Source of the DNA: Rhizophlyctis rosea
Lineage: Eukaryota > Chytridiomycota > Chytridiomycetes > Rhizophlyctidales > Rhizophlyctidaceae
NCBI GenBank assembly: GCA_027596075.1
Contig: JADGJC010000134.1
Location: 4,760-68,759, forward strand
DNA length: 64,000 nt
Reading direction: 5' to 3'
The notes below the pieces were generated by a model. That model was not told the DNA's origin, made no database searches, and worked only from the letters and a program-made list of their open reading frames with translations. Within the stretch, counting starts at the first letter, position 1. Each line of letters opens with the position of its first letter. The translations under genes were made by a program, and so were the position numbers. Of this stretch, positions 1-12,500 are shown piece by piece.

Positions 1-3000
1 GAGGCTGTCTTTGACTACTCTACTCCTACCTACTCCCCCCGCCCCCCCACCCCCCGCCAGACCCCGATACTCACAACCCATTCCACCAATTGGAGTATTC
101 CGTCATTCGCAAACCGTCACACTCGGGGGAACTTAAGCCAAAAGACCCGGCGCTTGTCAGACGTATATTTTCCAGAGAGCCTATACTGTCCTTCTGAACT
201 ATGCCTCTTTTTCGCATGTGTTCACTATGTTGTGGTGGCGCTCCCTTGATTTGGAATGTGTCGGCCCAACTAGTTGGAGGTACTCACCTCTTTCGGCTCC
301 CTATCCTAATTCTGGCGCACTTGAACTTTATCCCCACCATAACCCTGCGTCGCGGCAAAAAAGCAGTCATCGCACACGAGACGTCATGGGTGGGGAAACA
401 GATCTTCGCATGATTGACACACCCGCATTTTCCAACACGATTCCAGTCATTTCATTGGGGTAATAGGGCAAAAGGAGGTAAAGTTCTTGAACTTCCACCC
501 CCAAATTGTCCCGAGCGCACAAGGAAGCTTGGGTTATCTGATTTATTCGCGTGGAGTGAGAGTGCTACAATTAGTGCTTGTTTGGCTATCTCGTGGTGGA
601 GGTGTTGGACACACATGCTCCATAGCTATCTCCTTGATAGTGATGCATTGTTTTTTTTCCTTTTTCTCGCAATGTGGTTACTGAATACCACTCAAAGACC
701 CGCAGGCACCGGCAGGTCCCCCTCCCGCACTCATTTCACGATATGAAGCAGGCCCTGCAAGAGGGGAAAACCGGATGGGAGATGATATGGGTGGTCGAGA
801 TACAGTTGCATGCTCCCACCACTATTCCGATTGCTTCAGCGCATATCCTTTGTTCTCCTATGGCTCCCCAAATGCGCTCGTCTCCTCCTTTAAAATATTC
901 ACCCCTACAAAAAAAACAAAGCGGAAGACACATTGATAAGTACGCAATGAGGTGGATTACAGCCTTGCGCGAGTGGACAAAGTCGTCCGCAGGTCCGTGC
1001 ACTTCCGGCTTTGCCTGGACTTGTGAGGTCTCAAACCGTACCTTGCCAAGTGGTAGGAAAAAAAGTCCGGGAACTGCCGTACGTGGAAGGCTGGTTCTGG
1101 ACTACTTGGACTCAAATCCATGAATGGTTCGCCGGGTCGATCTATCAGTAATTTGATCCGCCATGGTGTTCCATTTTCGAGTTGAGTCGGGAACACCCGC
1201 CGCTACCTTGCTTGAAAAGTGCTTCGCTTTTGGTTGCACAAGAAAAATGTTTGGCAAATTTCAGAGGTCCAGTAAGCCGACTGTCCGGATGGGAGGTTGA
1301 CTGGGGTCCGATATCTTTCGGTATGGATGCTTTTTTGTTGAATTTGTCCCTCGCACTTCTTGAAAATAGCACTTAGGCACTCCGTGAGGCTGTATGCGGT
1401 AAAACAGAGAGAAAAAGGCAGCGGAAACGCTGAAAAACACGATCCTTGATAATCCATGCAAAATGTGAAAAACAACACTGCCGATTGTTGACGGTTCATA
1501 TATGCAAGTGTCGCACATCGTCATCGTGGATGCAATTGGCGAAGAATGTTGTACAACAATAACATTACACCAAAAGTTTCACCCATATGTTATGTATGTA
1601 GAGACTCACGGAAGGGTTGATGTTTCATTCAATGGCGAGCTTTTTTGTGTACTTGGTGCGCCACGCCTTTTTGGAGGAATGAAAAATTGGAGGTATCTAC
1701 GGTTCCCTGGCAGGCACATCCGGTCACCAGGCGGCCAGGCTAGATAATAATCGTGATAGAATGGTGATGAGCAAGTCATCAATTGTTGAAGAGAGTGAAC
1801 AACCGGAAAGTTGAAGATGCCATGACGGAGGACTGGACGAGAGTGCTTAAAATCAACTGGATTCGGACAGACGACCAGGATGTATATATAATGTGCAACG
1901 GTTGCATCTACCACCCATTCTTTCCACCTCGGCGTCATTCATGCTGGAAAATGCCGTCGAAGGCAAGAAGGTAATCATGATGCCAAACACATGGGTGATC
2001 ACAAACCACCTAATGACGGGCGGTACCATCAATTCAAATCTCAGCATGTGCAAAGTGCACCATCTCCATATATCGCACTTGCCTTCCCATAGCACATTGG
2101 GCGGGCCCTGGGTGGGCATTGGTCGATGTCGGAAGCTGACCCTCGTGGCGAAAGTTGCTTGGTTGGTCATCTCGTGTTAATGATCGCCGATACATTTTTC
2201 AGAATGTTTCCAGAAGATGGACAGGATTTTCTCCTTCTCATGCCCCGCTCAAGTCCCGCAACGGCTTTCCTCGTCAAGCACTTTAGTTCCTGATCTCAAG
2301 CATGATCAACTTAAAATGCCGACAAGAGCGAGCATTGAAGATTCTCATTTCACTTCAAAGGATAAAAAGGTGGCTGCGCACACTAAGTGGGAATTCCCAT
2401 CGTTGACCGGGTGTAAATCAGGTACTCAGGTCCTTACACATGCAACGCTGCAAGTCGGGTGAGGTCGAAATGGAGATATCGGACGATATGGCTGATCAGG
2501 TTGTTGATAGATTGCCCAGGCGGGAAAGGAACTCACCCAAGCAAGTAGTGGTGAAAGCTTGGGCTATTTATGTATACATCATGAAGAGGCTGTGCATGGA
2601 GGGTGCCAAGGAATAATTGGCGTTCGTTGGAAGAAGAAGTTTGGGTAGACCATTTGATTGTTTGGTTTGCCATGCGTTCCATCCGTTCTGATTCTCTTTG
2701 TCTCTTTTTCTTTGTTTCGCGCCTTTCGAATGGGTGCATCAAGAAGATGGTCGATCAGGGAAGAAGCTCCTCTTGTGTATATATATGATTTGTAGCCAAG
2801 TAGTCAAAACGAGAGCTCCTCATCTGCGGTGATTCACTTTGTATCTGGGATCATGTTTCTATGGTATGATCCTTTTGGAGGGGTTGCGTTACGAGCTGAA
2901 AACCTTCATATTCAAGTCACGCCATCACGTTTAACTGGAGATGTTCACGTGAACAACTAGAGCGGCGTCACCTCTAGTTCATCCCTCAAAGTCATGTTTA

Positions 3001-4564
3001 AAGCCGTGAAGATAGTTCAGCGAGTGGGAATATCCCATCGACATCCCCCATTTGTTCCTTTTTGGTGGGTGAGTAAACGTCTGAAATCATGGGGCCGAAA
3101 CAAAAAAGAGCCCGGGCTGCAAACAGAATGCATTGCACAGCCAAGGTGAAGATACATGGCCATATTTCCAGAGTACGCGGGTCCATTGCTTTAGCAGCTA
3201 CACAATTCAAAGGAATACTACCAGATATCCGTATATGCCGATCGTGGCCCTCGCGTTGCCAAAAAACACAAAAAAAGCGGTCGCATGACTCAAACCAGGC
3301 TGGTGAGATGTGTTGGAACATCGCCGATGCATACCAGGACGATTATGCGGAAAGTACCCCAAGGGATGGATGACAATGCTGGCGTTGACGGCATCATGCC
3401 GGAGTGTAGACCCTTGTCTTACATACGGAGCCATGGCGCTAATTGGGTCCACTCCATACTGCTGAGAATGAAGACAAGCTAAGATGGTAAAACAAGTGAC
3501 TGATCTTGAGCGAGGAGGGATGTAAGCGTTGACCCACGTATACTATCAGCGTGTGCGGAAGAATTGGGGCCAATGCTCGGAAACTCGCCACCTGCTAGCC
3601 TTGAAGAATATCTCCATTGCCAGCCGGAACATCCAGCGTGCGCAAAGGATAGTTGCGACAGACGCTTCCAACATGTAGCAAATGTCATGCTTAAATGTGG
3701 TACGGTGCATCATCTACTCTGGTTCACGTGCGATCTCAGTATCATGTTTTATGTTTGTTGACGTCCTGGACTTGTCTGGCTTCAAAGCTTTCCTGAAGGA
3801 TAGCTTACTGACTGTTCAAAGCTGCACCAGGATGAGCCGAAATATAGTTCTAAAATCTATTTTTCAGGTCTTCCAAAACGTCTTTCTGCCTTTTTGAACG
3901 CTCCATGTTCGAGAGATTTTGGGAACATGGGGTCAGGTGACTTTGATCGTGAAGAAAAAATGAGGTCCATCCAAACACAATATAGCATCGAGCCGTATCC
4001 GACGGTTGACACTTGCGCATTTCATCCATCAAAAATTCGATCACAGACGTCTTCCAACCTGTTGGCCTTCCCCAGTTGTTGATCTAGTTGAATGTGTACC
4101 GGTTGTAAGGGGGTATAGATAAGAACGATGAATTAGAGGCAGAGAAGACTGAGGCGCTAAAACAGATCGATATTGCTCGCCTGGAGACGGCCTGCAACCG
4201 TCTGCTGTTGGGGGAAGAGGCGAAGTCCTTTGGGGCGTGAGTCTAGTAGGGCAACCTATTGCGCGGAACATCACCAATTGCGATAGGTGACCTTCAGACA
4301 TAAGTCAAGCCATTGCGCCAGTTGTTCATCAACTACTCTGCGCCCAAATTCCGCAGGCAAGGTGGTTATGAATGTTGTGAGATCGCGGATCATTGCCACG
4401 ATCATGACGTCCATGCCGAACCCTAAAACCCGAAAACCCTCAGACCACCGATCACTAAAAACCAGCTGACCGATAATCCATTGCAATTCATATGAGTTTG
4501 TGGTGACCGTTTCATTGCTCAAGATCTTTGCCACGTGTTAGTTGCATCGCCAAGAAGTTATGTG
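1..4564. other. Intergenic region, left end
   Basis: I see no credible gene here. Open frames are short, overlap on both strands, lack codon bias and do not join through plausible splice sites. The extreme left (about 36-58) is a C-rich tract broken by single G or A residues. A gene lying mostly outside the window on the left cannot be excluded. Confidence 0.6.
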
Positions 4565-5847
4565 ATGTCCGCCCACCAAATCTTTCTTGCACTCCTTCTC
4601 ACATTCGCTCAGCTGACATCGGCGGGCCCTGGGGAATGGATCGTAACGCCCCACGCACCACCCCACTGCTCTTACTGGCCAGAAACCTTCAAGAATAATG
4701 GCAGCTTGAAGTCCGTTGGCCCATGGCCTTCATCTCTCCTTGCACTCCCGGAAAATAATTACACATTGACCTACGAGCAGCTTCTCCAGCAATATCTCGT
4801 ATCGGCAAACAGGGATTCTGCTCAACTAAACAATGAAACCTGCACCCCTACATACGACAGTAACGGAACACTTACTGGTACTAGGACCAATGTTGCCGGC
4901 GGGCACTTTGTGGTTTGGGGTACGTGTGATGTTCTCAAGCATGTCCGGCAACTTCTCTCACAACTTTATACCCCCGTGCCTTGACCCTTTTAGAGGACTG
5001 CCCAGATCTGACGTGTACCACCGGCTGCAAGGAAGTTGGGGTTGCGGGTGAACTTTGGAAAACTCCGTCACAATGTCAGTTGTTGCACACAGTTAGATCA
5101 GCTTGTCTGAGAAAATCAAGTCTACGCCAGAACACCTGTATTAATCACGTCGCAAAATGGTAATGCAGCATACGGAAATTGTTCCAGGATGAACCTTCCT
5201 GGTCCACGTGCGTTGATGACCATCTTGCAGGATGAAGCAGTGCGAAATTTACGGTATGTTCATATGCAGAATGAGAATTGAGTTGACATTCATGACTATT
5301 TGTGAGCGCGTCTACTGTCATCAAGTCAACTAAACAACCGAATGATTACATCCATCCCGAACCCAGTCCTTACGAAGACATCCCAGCAAACACGACGACG
5401 CAAACCCTCCCAAACGCCAACCCCTCAGTCAAGGTCTACTACTACGTCAAATACTACAATCCTACAGATAACAAATGCACAAAGCCGACAAGTGTGTGGC
5501 TGACCCCGCTTTACCCTACCTGTACGAAAATGAGTGACAGCACCGGTTTCTACCGTCTTGATGAAATCAATGCAAATAACCACTCCATGACCCGACGAAT
5601 CTGTGCCGACGATGGGTGTCGGGATTGTTTCTCTGCGCCCGCGGACAAGTTTGAGAGTAGTATCGATTGTAGGGCGGCGGTTCGGGGAGATGTGGTTTTG
5701 CAGTATTATAGTGTAGAGATTAGGGGAGAGGGCGCGGCTGAGATCGCTGCTATGGGTATCAAAGATTCTGGTGGGGTGAAGAGCTCTGTGGGGTGGAGCA
5801 CGGTTGTTGGGGGAATCATCGGTGCTGGTGCATTTTGGTTGTTATAA
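4565..5847 (+). CDS. Secreted Cys-rich protein, probable GPI or membrane anchor
   Basis: Hand-built model: exons 4565-4919, 4994-5047, 5112-5253, 5307-5847; 363 aa. All three introns have GT-AG borders (GTACGT, GTGAAC, GTATGT donors) and keep the frame. The protein starts with a signal peptide (residues 1 to about 20; hydrophobic ALLLTFAQLTSA). About a dozen cysteines and several N-glycosylation sequons (NGS, NYT, NET, NGT, NCS) follow. It ends in a small-residue and hydrophobic stretch (VVGGIIGAGAFWLL) with no charged tail, as expected of a GPI-anchor signal or terminal membrane anchor. I do not recognise the family. The first 150 residues are superficially like a secreted RNase, but RNase T2 active-site motifs are absent. 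The next gene starts only about 50 bp downstream on the same strand. It probably acts at the cell surface or outside the cell (inference). Confidence 0.65.
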
Positions 5848-5897
5848 GATTGGTGAAGCAAAAACTTGCAAGGTGTTGACCAGACAACTTGGTCAAG

Positions 5898-6872
5898 ATG
5901 ACTCTCGCTCGCAGAGGGGACGAAACAAGGATTACGTACCGCAAGTGGCTCAACGGCAATGATGGGCAATCCCATCATCCCTCAAGCAGATCAGGTCATC
6001 GGATGGACATGGATGCCCAAACACCCGGGCCCGCAATTGAACTTCCCTGCAATTGCACCGCTAATCATCGAACCAATCCACGCTTTTCAAAGCAGAACAT
6101 GGACCCAAAGATCAAGCGTCTATTTCGCATTGTAGCCAGAACCCATGGAAACTCAATCGAAACTCAGTACTACGCTCCCTTCAATGCCCTCCTAACCGGC
6201 CTTTTCCCAATCTCAGAAGACTATGCCGTTGGTCCACAAGTCCTCCCATTCTGCTCGGACAAAGCAACGGATGCTCATGGGGTCATTGACTACCTCACAT
6301 GTCTTGTAGTTCAGAAGGTGGTACCTCATCGCCTCTCACGAGGCGGTCCTCTACACCCGCATCCCGCTCCAGTCCTACCCAAAAACGAGTTGGCGGACTG
6401 TTGTCCTGATAGCAAGAAGGCCAAGCAATCGGGCCCGCAGGCGACGAACGGCACAGCGTCCAGGTTTCAAGAGGAAGGCGTTGCCGACGAGTCGGGGATA
6501 GATGCATACATAAAACCCATCTTCTTCCTCGCAATCCGGCCGGCCTCTCACATTCACGACCAGGTTTGCCGAGGAGTGGCAGACCAGCAGATTCGGCATA
6601 ATTTTGCAAGGAATGTTTTCGAGTCCGTTGCTGACGAATTAGGAGGAGAGTTCGAAGCAGTTAGTGCTATTGGGACAAAGTTAGCATTCTATAGCTATGA
6701 TACGACGAAGCGTAGGACGACGCCAATCCATGGTCCGGTGGAACCGGGTCAATATGTCCGCGGCGCACCGTTGCATTGGTGGGGAGTGAATTTGATGCAG
6801 GAGGAGGGATATAGGGAGTTTTTGTCGGTTATCGAGAGGGCAAAAGAGAGGGCCAGAAGGGCGTGGTCCTGA
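5898..6872 (+). CDS. Fungal PD-(D/E)XK-like family protein with degenerate active site
   Basis: Open frame of 324 aa; the true start may be later (ATGs near 6004 or 6100), since recognisable sequence begins at MDPKIKRLF. The order of elements matches a family common in early-diverging fungi and basidiomycetes: 'PFNALLTGLFP', then 'VIDYLTCLVV' (candidate metal-binding Asp), then 'IFFLAIRPASH', then 'RGVADQQIRHNF', then 'AIGTKLAFYSYD', then 'HWWGVNLMQEEGYREF'. In relatives the third element usually reads FFxExKP, giving the E-x-K of the nuclease fold. Here Glu is Ala and Lys is Arg, so catalysis is doubtful. About 85 residues of low-complexity sequence separate the second and third elements; this may be an insertion or an unspliced intron. 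Family assignment is from memory of the motif order. Confidence 0.55.
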   Translation: MTLARRGDETRITYRKWLNGNDGQSHHPSSRSGHRMDMDAQTPGPAIELPCNCTANHRTNPRFSKQNMDPKIKRLFRIVARTHGNSIETQYYAPFNALLTGLFPISEDYAVGPQVLPFCSDKATDAHGVIDYLTCLVVQKVVPHRLSRGGPLHPHPAPVLPKNELADCCPDSKKAKQSGPQATNGTASRFQEEGVADESGIDAYIKPIFFLAIRPASHIHDQVCRGVADQQIRHNFARNVFESVADELGGEFEAVSAIGTKLAFYSYDTTKRRTTPIHGPVEPGQYVRGAPLHWWGVNLMQEEGYREFLSVIERAKERARRAWS

Positions 6873-9212
6873 AGTGGTAAACCCTTGTATCGTATGAAGT
6901 AGCAACGCGGTTAACGTCCAACATGCATGGTTATGTTCGCAACAAACTTCATTTTTTGGGGCAAGTGAGTGGAACAAATAAAAACAAAAAACGAAGCGTC
7001 TGAAAGGAGTCTTCCATATTGTTATACCCGTCATCAAGCTAGTCCACTCACTGCTCGTACTCAAGGCATGGATGGACCCTATGCATGTGATTAGGCTGTC
7101 TTTGCCCCCGGCATGAATGTGTAACTTCTCAATCATGGGGATGGTTGAGAGGGAAATCCGAACTGAACATCAGCATCGACTTGAATTTCGAAGGCATTTG
7201 CTGTGCCATCGACCACTGACGCACAATTCCCGTATCTCCTAATCAACTCATTGTCTATTGTGCAGCAACCATGAAGGGACTTTGACCAAAGATGTGAGCC
7301 AGCCACTGGAGGCTCCCACACCTGTACAAGCTGCAACATGTAAAGATATGTCCATCGCATACGCACGTTCGAATATTGCAACGATTGAGTGCACTCGACT
7401 ACCACTATCGCACGAACGGGACAAAAGGAAGATCGCAAAGAAAATTCAATATATTACAGATACATTGGCGGATCTCGCATTCCCGCCCGCTGCTCCTAGT
7501 TGCCCAACCTATCGAGAGCATAAACTTGTGAGCCCTGCAAACAGCCGGTTAGCTCCATTATGAAATAGAAAAACTAGATGTACGGAGAAGCCAAGTACAC
7601 TCATCCCTGCGATGATGCGACTTTGTGGCGACGGACGACTAACCTTCATGGCTGTCCGGATCTCGGTTGAACGGTTGCCATAATCATCGTATGTGACGGC
7701 TTCTACCATTGTCCGACATGGATGCCTCTGTCAACTCTCGACCTAAATCACTGTTTGCTCATGTGCAGGACCCCGGCTTGGATTGTCCCCATGCGTTTAT
7801 TTCCTCATCACAGTACAAAGGAAGAAAGCACCAGAGGCATTGACTCACTTGCCACACAAAAGCCATCACAAAAGCCCCCCGAAAGATCTTCACTGGAGAC
7901 CGGCACAAGCATCAATGGAATCTGGGAAGTCATGAGGTGACCGAATTTTCAACGTGAAAGGTCTTACTTGAGGCCCACAGGCTTATCTTCCGCTCAGGTC
8001 GAGATATGCATGTTTTCTGAAGCCAAATCTTTTGCACTTTGTATTTTCAACCAATTTTGGAAGCTAAAAGCATGGGAAGTGGGCAGCTTCCAGTCAAAGA
8101 CCGAACATAGTAGGTCACTATGCTCCTACCCAGCCATCGAAGCTCACCAACTTCTCCGCAACCGAGGAAATGACAGCGCTTCACCTGCTGATGTTGCATA
8201 TTGCTCATTATGTTCACTGTTTGCGGCTCACTGACCGACATCAGTGTCTTTCGCACCTTCACCAAGAACGCTTTGAACGTCCAACGGAGGGAAAGTGCAA
8301 CTCGGATCTGAAACTTCTCAAACTGTCTCTCTCTTCATGCCTTCTCAATGTCGACATTGCGAATTTGCTTGTATGTTGAAGGCTTCTGAGCATTGTTACT
8401 GTACCTCCTGCACACACACGGTCAGATCGGGCTGGGTCAAGACAAAAAGAATTGTAGAAAACGCACTGAGATTGCAGGTGATCGGATGAAAGAAAATGTC
8501 ACTATAATGGATTGATGACACTGTTGGCCACACATCCGCCTGCCGCTGCTTATCCCAACAAATTTCTCTCACAACGCCGTATATGTTTCGAAAGGTATGA
8601 AAACTGCGATTTTAGGGAATAGTACATCTCTACCTTCATTTCACTCACAAACACCACCCTCCCGTCTCGTCGACATCTACTTGGCATCTCAAGCTATCTT
8701 TGCAGCTTGCTAGCTTCATGCTCAGGTGTTGCCATAAGGGCTTCCGTGAACAGGAGTAAAATGGAATGGTGGCCATGATGTGGCTTGGAGTTCCATGGGT
8801 TAATCTATCAATTTTTCGATCAGAGGCTGCCAAAGGTGACCTCTGACCGCACCTCTTTTGAGGCTTCAAGATGATCCGGGAAATCCCACCGAACATCTTT
8901 CGCGGATTGTTTAGGTGTGCAAACATCAGCTGACCGCTCATCCCACTCAGCATCCCCAGAATATACAGACCTCATGTCACGTTCATCGTATGAAAATTCT
9001 TGTCGCGAACCCCGTTCAGCATTTGAGACTTGTGACTGAAAACAATGCAGAGGCGGTGATAGACCGTGCGCATTACGTGCAATTGGATATGTCAAAAGCG
9101 GAGACGAATGTTATAGATCACGTCTGGTTAGTATCTTTCGTGATAAGTTTCGTTCCAAATCTCAGTGCTGAATCTGACGTATCTGTATCTCCTAACGCCC
9201 CGTAGTCAATAG
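6873..9212. other. Intergenic region with possible upstream exon
   Basis: Mostly featureless. A short frame at 8987-9124, ending at a good donor (GTTAGT, 9125), could be the exon preceding the orphan exon at 9213, but the join through the acceptor at about 9203-9205 reads into an in-frame TAG at 9210-9212. Nothing else is supportable. Confidence 0.4.
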
Positions 9213-9554
9213 TATGCTACCTACAAAACCCGTTTAAAGCATTTCACAAAGGCATGGCTGGCCAAAGACAAATTCATCGACGCGCGTGAATACCGCATCT
9301 GGGAAGAGATATATTTTCAGGCCGTCCTTGATGCGTCACGTACAGGTTCACCCAAAAGACTTGCGCGTTTCGAGGCAGCAAAGCAGCGCGTTGCTAAATC
9401 AGCTGTTCGCGCTTCCCAACTGGGCCGCGAATGGCATCGCATCGCAGTGGAAGCGCAGTGCTTCTTCGGGAGCAAGGAAGAGGACATACTCGCAATGATA
9501 CAGCGGGAAGAGAAAATTTGTGTGGATATTATTCAGCGTACAGGGAGGTGGTAA
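9213..9554 (+). pseudogene. Orphan coding exon (113 aa), probable gene remnant
   Basis: A reading frame of 113 codons with no early ATG but clear protein character: charged, helical, GC-rich third positions, ending in TAA. Representative stretches are 'KAWLAKDKFIDAREYRIW', 'RLARFEAAKQRVAKSAVR' and 'EEDILAMIQREEKIC'. It starts right after an AG (TAGTCAATAG) and so looks like a 3'-terminal exon. If the acceptor is instead the AG at 9204-9205 and the upstream donor is at 9125, the frame is preserved but meets TAG at 9210-9212. That suggests a gene that has lost a codon to a stop. I do not recognise the domain. Confidence 0.4.
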
Positions 9555-12500
9555 CCCCTCATCGAGAAACTTTCCCGAGGTATTTAGACAAAGTTTTTTA
9601 CGTTTGTCCGCATGCGTTGAGTATAATGAGTAGGCTTACTTGCATGAATTAAGTTCCATAGCACGCGCCGGATGATTTTCAGAAATAGTGGGCGAATCAC
9701 GACGCTCAAGCATAGGTCCTACTCGGTATAAACTTCGTTTTCAAACTGTTAAGCTTACTGGCGCAATGGATGTCTTCTCCTTACCCTCAACAAAGCTGCT
9801 GGTGTGCTGTTTGAACGCAACTGGTTAAGTTTCATGGAAGCTGCTGTAGCGTAGTGGGTAATGACGACGTTGACCGATGGCAGCGCTTGCCGTTGTGCCT
9901 AAAGAGCTCTGTGTGACTTCTTTGCCGATCGGCTGCAGAAGCTGATAATCGTGGCAACAAAATCTGTGCGCCAAATGGTGATGGTTGGGCCGATGGGTTT
10001 GCCGCTTGGATAATTCACATCTACTTAGATCATCCGAGAAAAGAGGGATAGTTACGTGATTACATGATATCAATCTCATTCCCATGCAGACTGGACAGCC
10101 TTGATATGCATCCGCTTCCATCCGCCCCTGTCATGATACACTTGACCGAACGCCAGCTATGGCCACTCTCTCACGGTGCCACAAAAAGAATGCGGGAAAG
10201 CTGAGACGATGCGAGCTTGAACGTGAGCCAAACCGCCGCCGGAATTCGCCCACCCTGGAGTGTTCCGCCGAATCGATTGAACAAAAAACCAAGCTAGCCG
10301 CATTGGTTCATCATCAGCAATGCCGACGGACTTGTATCAGCATAATCTTTCATGACGACACACGTGAATCATACTAGAAACACGAGCCCCCATTGTATCC
10401 TTACTACGCACTCTCCTCTGCAGCATTCACAGATCAATCTCACCCTCTGTGTTCTTCTCCTATGGGGAGGAGAAGACCTGAATTAATGACGCAAAGTTCA
10501 GAGTACACAAGGGTCTAACTTCCGCGTGCCGCCCCAATTCTCAATTCGGCCCGGTAATCTGCAAATCACCCGAGATGTCTCTCCAGTTGCGCTGATTGTT
10601 CAACTTATCCCATATTGTAGGACCAAAAGTGCACTGTGTTGAAGGGCGAGAGGTTCCAATGTCCATTTCGTGCCCGCCATCAATGAGGGCCGGAAGGGTT
10701 CCGAAACTTTCATGGGATGCTTATTTTTGCTCCAGCCGGCTTGAGGCAATAGCCACAGATATATGTTTTGCATTTTGACAAAGCTGAGGCGCAATTGCAC
10801 TGAGGAAGCTCAAGGAGAATCTCCACAGTCGATGAGATCGTCCTGATTTTGAAATGCTAGGCAGTCGGTCTTGAATTGGAATTTCGAAGTGTCGTTGATG
10901 TCGGGATGCCATCACATATCAGTCATATCTGCCCATACATCTTTTTTGCCTGGAAGAAAAAGTTATGTACGGAAACGATTTCTGAATTGGTTTCGGGCCA
11001 CGGCATAGCCTGATTGGAACCAATGGGCGTTGAGTCGTTAACGGTGCCGCAGTTGAGGCTGACAAGACATGGTACTCGGGACCAGCTTTCTCGCGCGATC
11101 AGAAGAGTTGAGCACCTCCAGGAAGAAGAAAGCATAGGTCAACCACCACTCCATCCTCCGCTTTCTGGGCACGTTCCTGTTGGAGGTATCAAATCGAGAC
11201 GTTTTGAACGAAGTTGACAACGGACATTTCCACACCATCTAAAAACCTGATGAAGACGCCATCAACGCACAGCTCAATGAGCACTTCGCCAGCGAACATC
11301 ATCTCAGGGTGGTAACCCCTCAACTGACTCAACTGACTGAAAATATGACCGTAGCAGGTCCCCACGTAACTTCTTGCCCCGATCATGGGTTCCCGTCTTC
11401 GAACACTTATACGCGACGGAGGGTATGCAGTCATCGCATGGCACGTTCCGGACGGAGTAAAAATCCCCCACAATCGCCATCCTATAGCTCCAATTTCCAT
11501 CCTTTGTTGGGAGGACACATCCAATTTGACAAACAAGATCTATTCTCCATTCAAGCTCCACTTCTGTCCGCCCAAAGAAGGCACGCGAATGGGATAGCTA
11601 TTTAGATAGTCCACCATGGAGTTGTACGGCATGATAAAGGCACTTCTCAGGCTCCTTTCTCTCCAGCTGTGCGCTGCATGTGAGATAACCGATACCGCCA
11701 TCTGATAGGGGAATGGCAACAAAATGTAAGGAACAACAAAACAAAATCTTTTGACTGTGTTTTCAATAACTTCGTAAATTGGTGGGGTACAGCTCACAAT
11801 GCGTTGCGATCACTCGATGGACTGTCGATACATCAAAAATCTCAGCTGGATGCGAAGACAGTGTACCAAAAAAGGGGCATGCAACCAAACAGTCCTCGAA
11901 TTGACAAGAATTGACAAAAAACCCATGGATGAAATGATGATCGTCTATCTTGCGTGCAACTTCGGCTCAATCCATGTCCTCAAGCGACTTGTTCATCTGT
12001 TTCTCAGTCCAGGGCTGAGTACGACGGATTCCCATTCGAGTCTCATTATTCGACTTTCAAAGGACTATCGCTTCGTTAAAAAAAATCATCTGCATCATGC
12101 CACCACTCATTGAAGCTCCAAAGTAGAATCGGGCTCAATCTTACAATTACTACGTTCATCTCCTCCCTAAATACATACTAGTAACCCCATATCCAATGCA
12201 AGGACGTGTACCATTTGTGTAGTTACACGCTTTTTTTGTTCAAGAATTGATGAGCATTAGGATGCCCATCCGTCAATACCCAACGTCAGCAACCATCCAG
12301 TCAGATGTATACTTACACAAAAAAAGATCATCCAATACACAAATTGCTGCAATCAACGGCAGGTCCGCAATCATTTGCAACATGTACTATAAGATGTTCC
12401 TCCAAATCGACTAAATAGCGAGCTTGTTGCTCAATTAGTATCAGCATTGGGCTGTGTGGTGCGATGAGTAGCCGGTGCTGCGTTAGTCGGAGGCGGTTGA

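Noticed and set aside
4565..5253. RNase T2 resemblance of the secreted protein (Trp-Gly-Thr-Cys stretch)
   Set aside because: That stretch falls inside the first intron in the frame-consistent model, and the two catalytic His motifs are absent.
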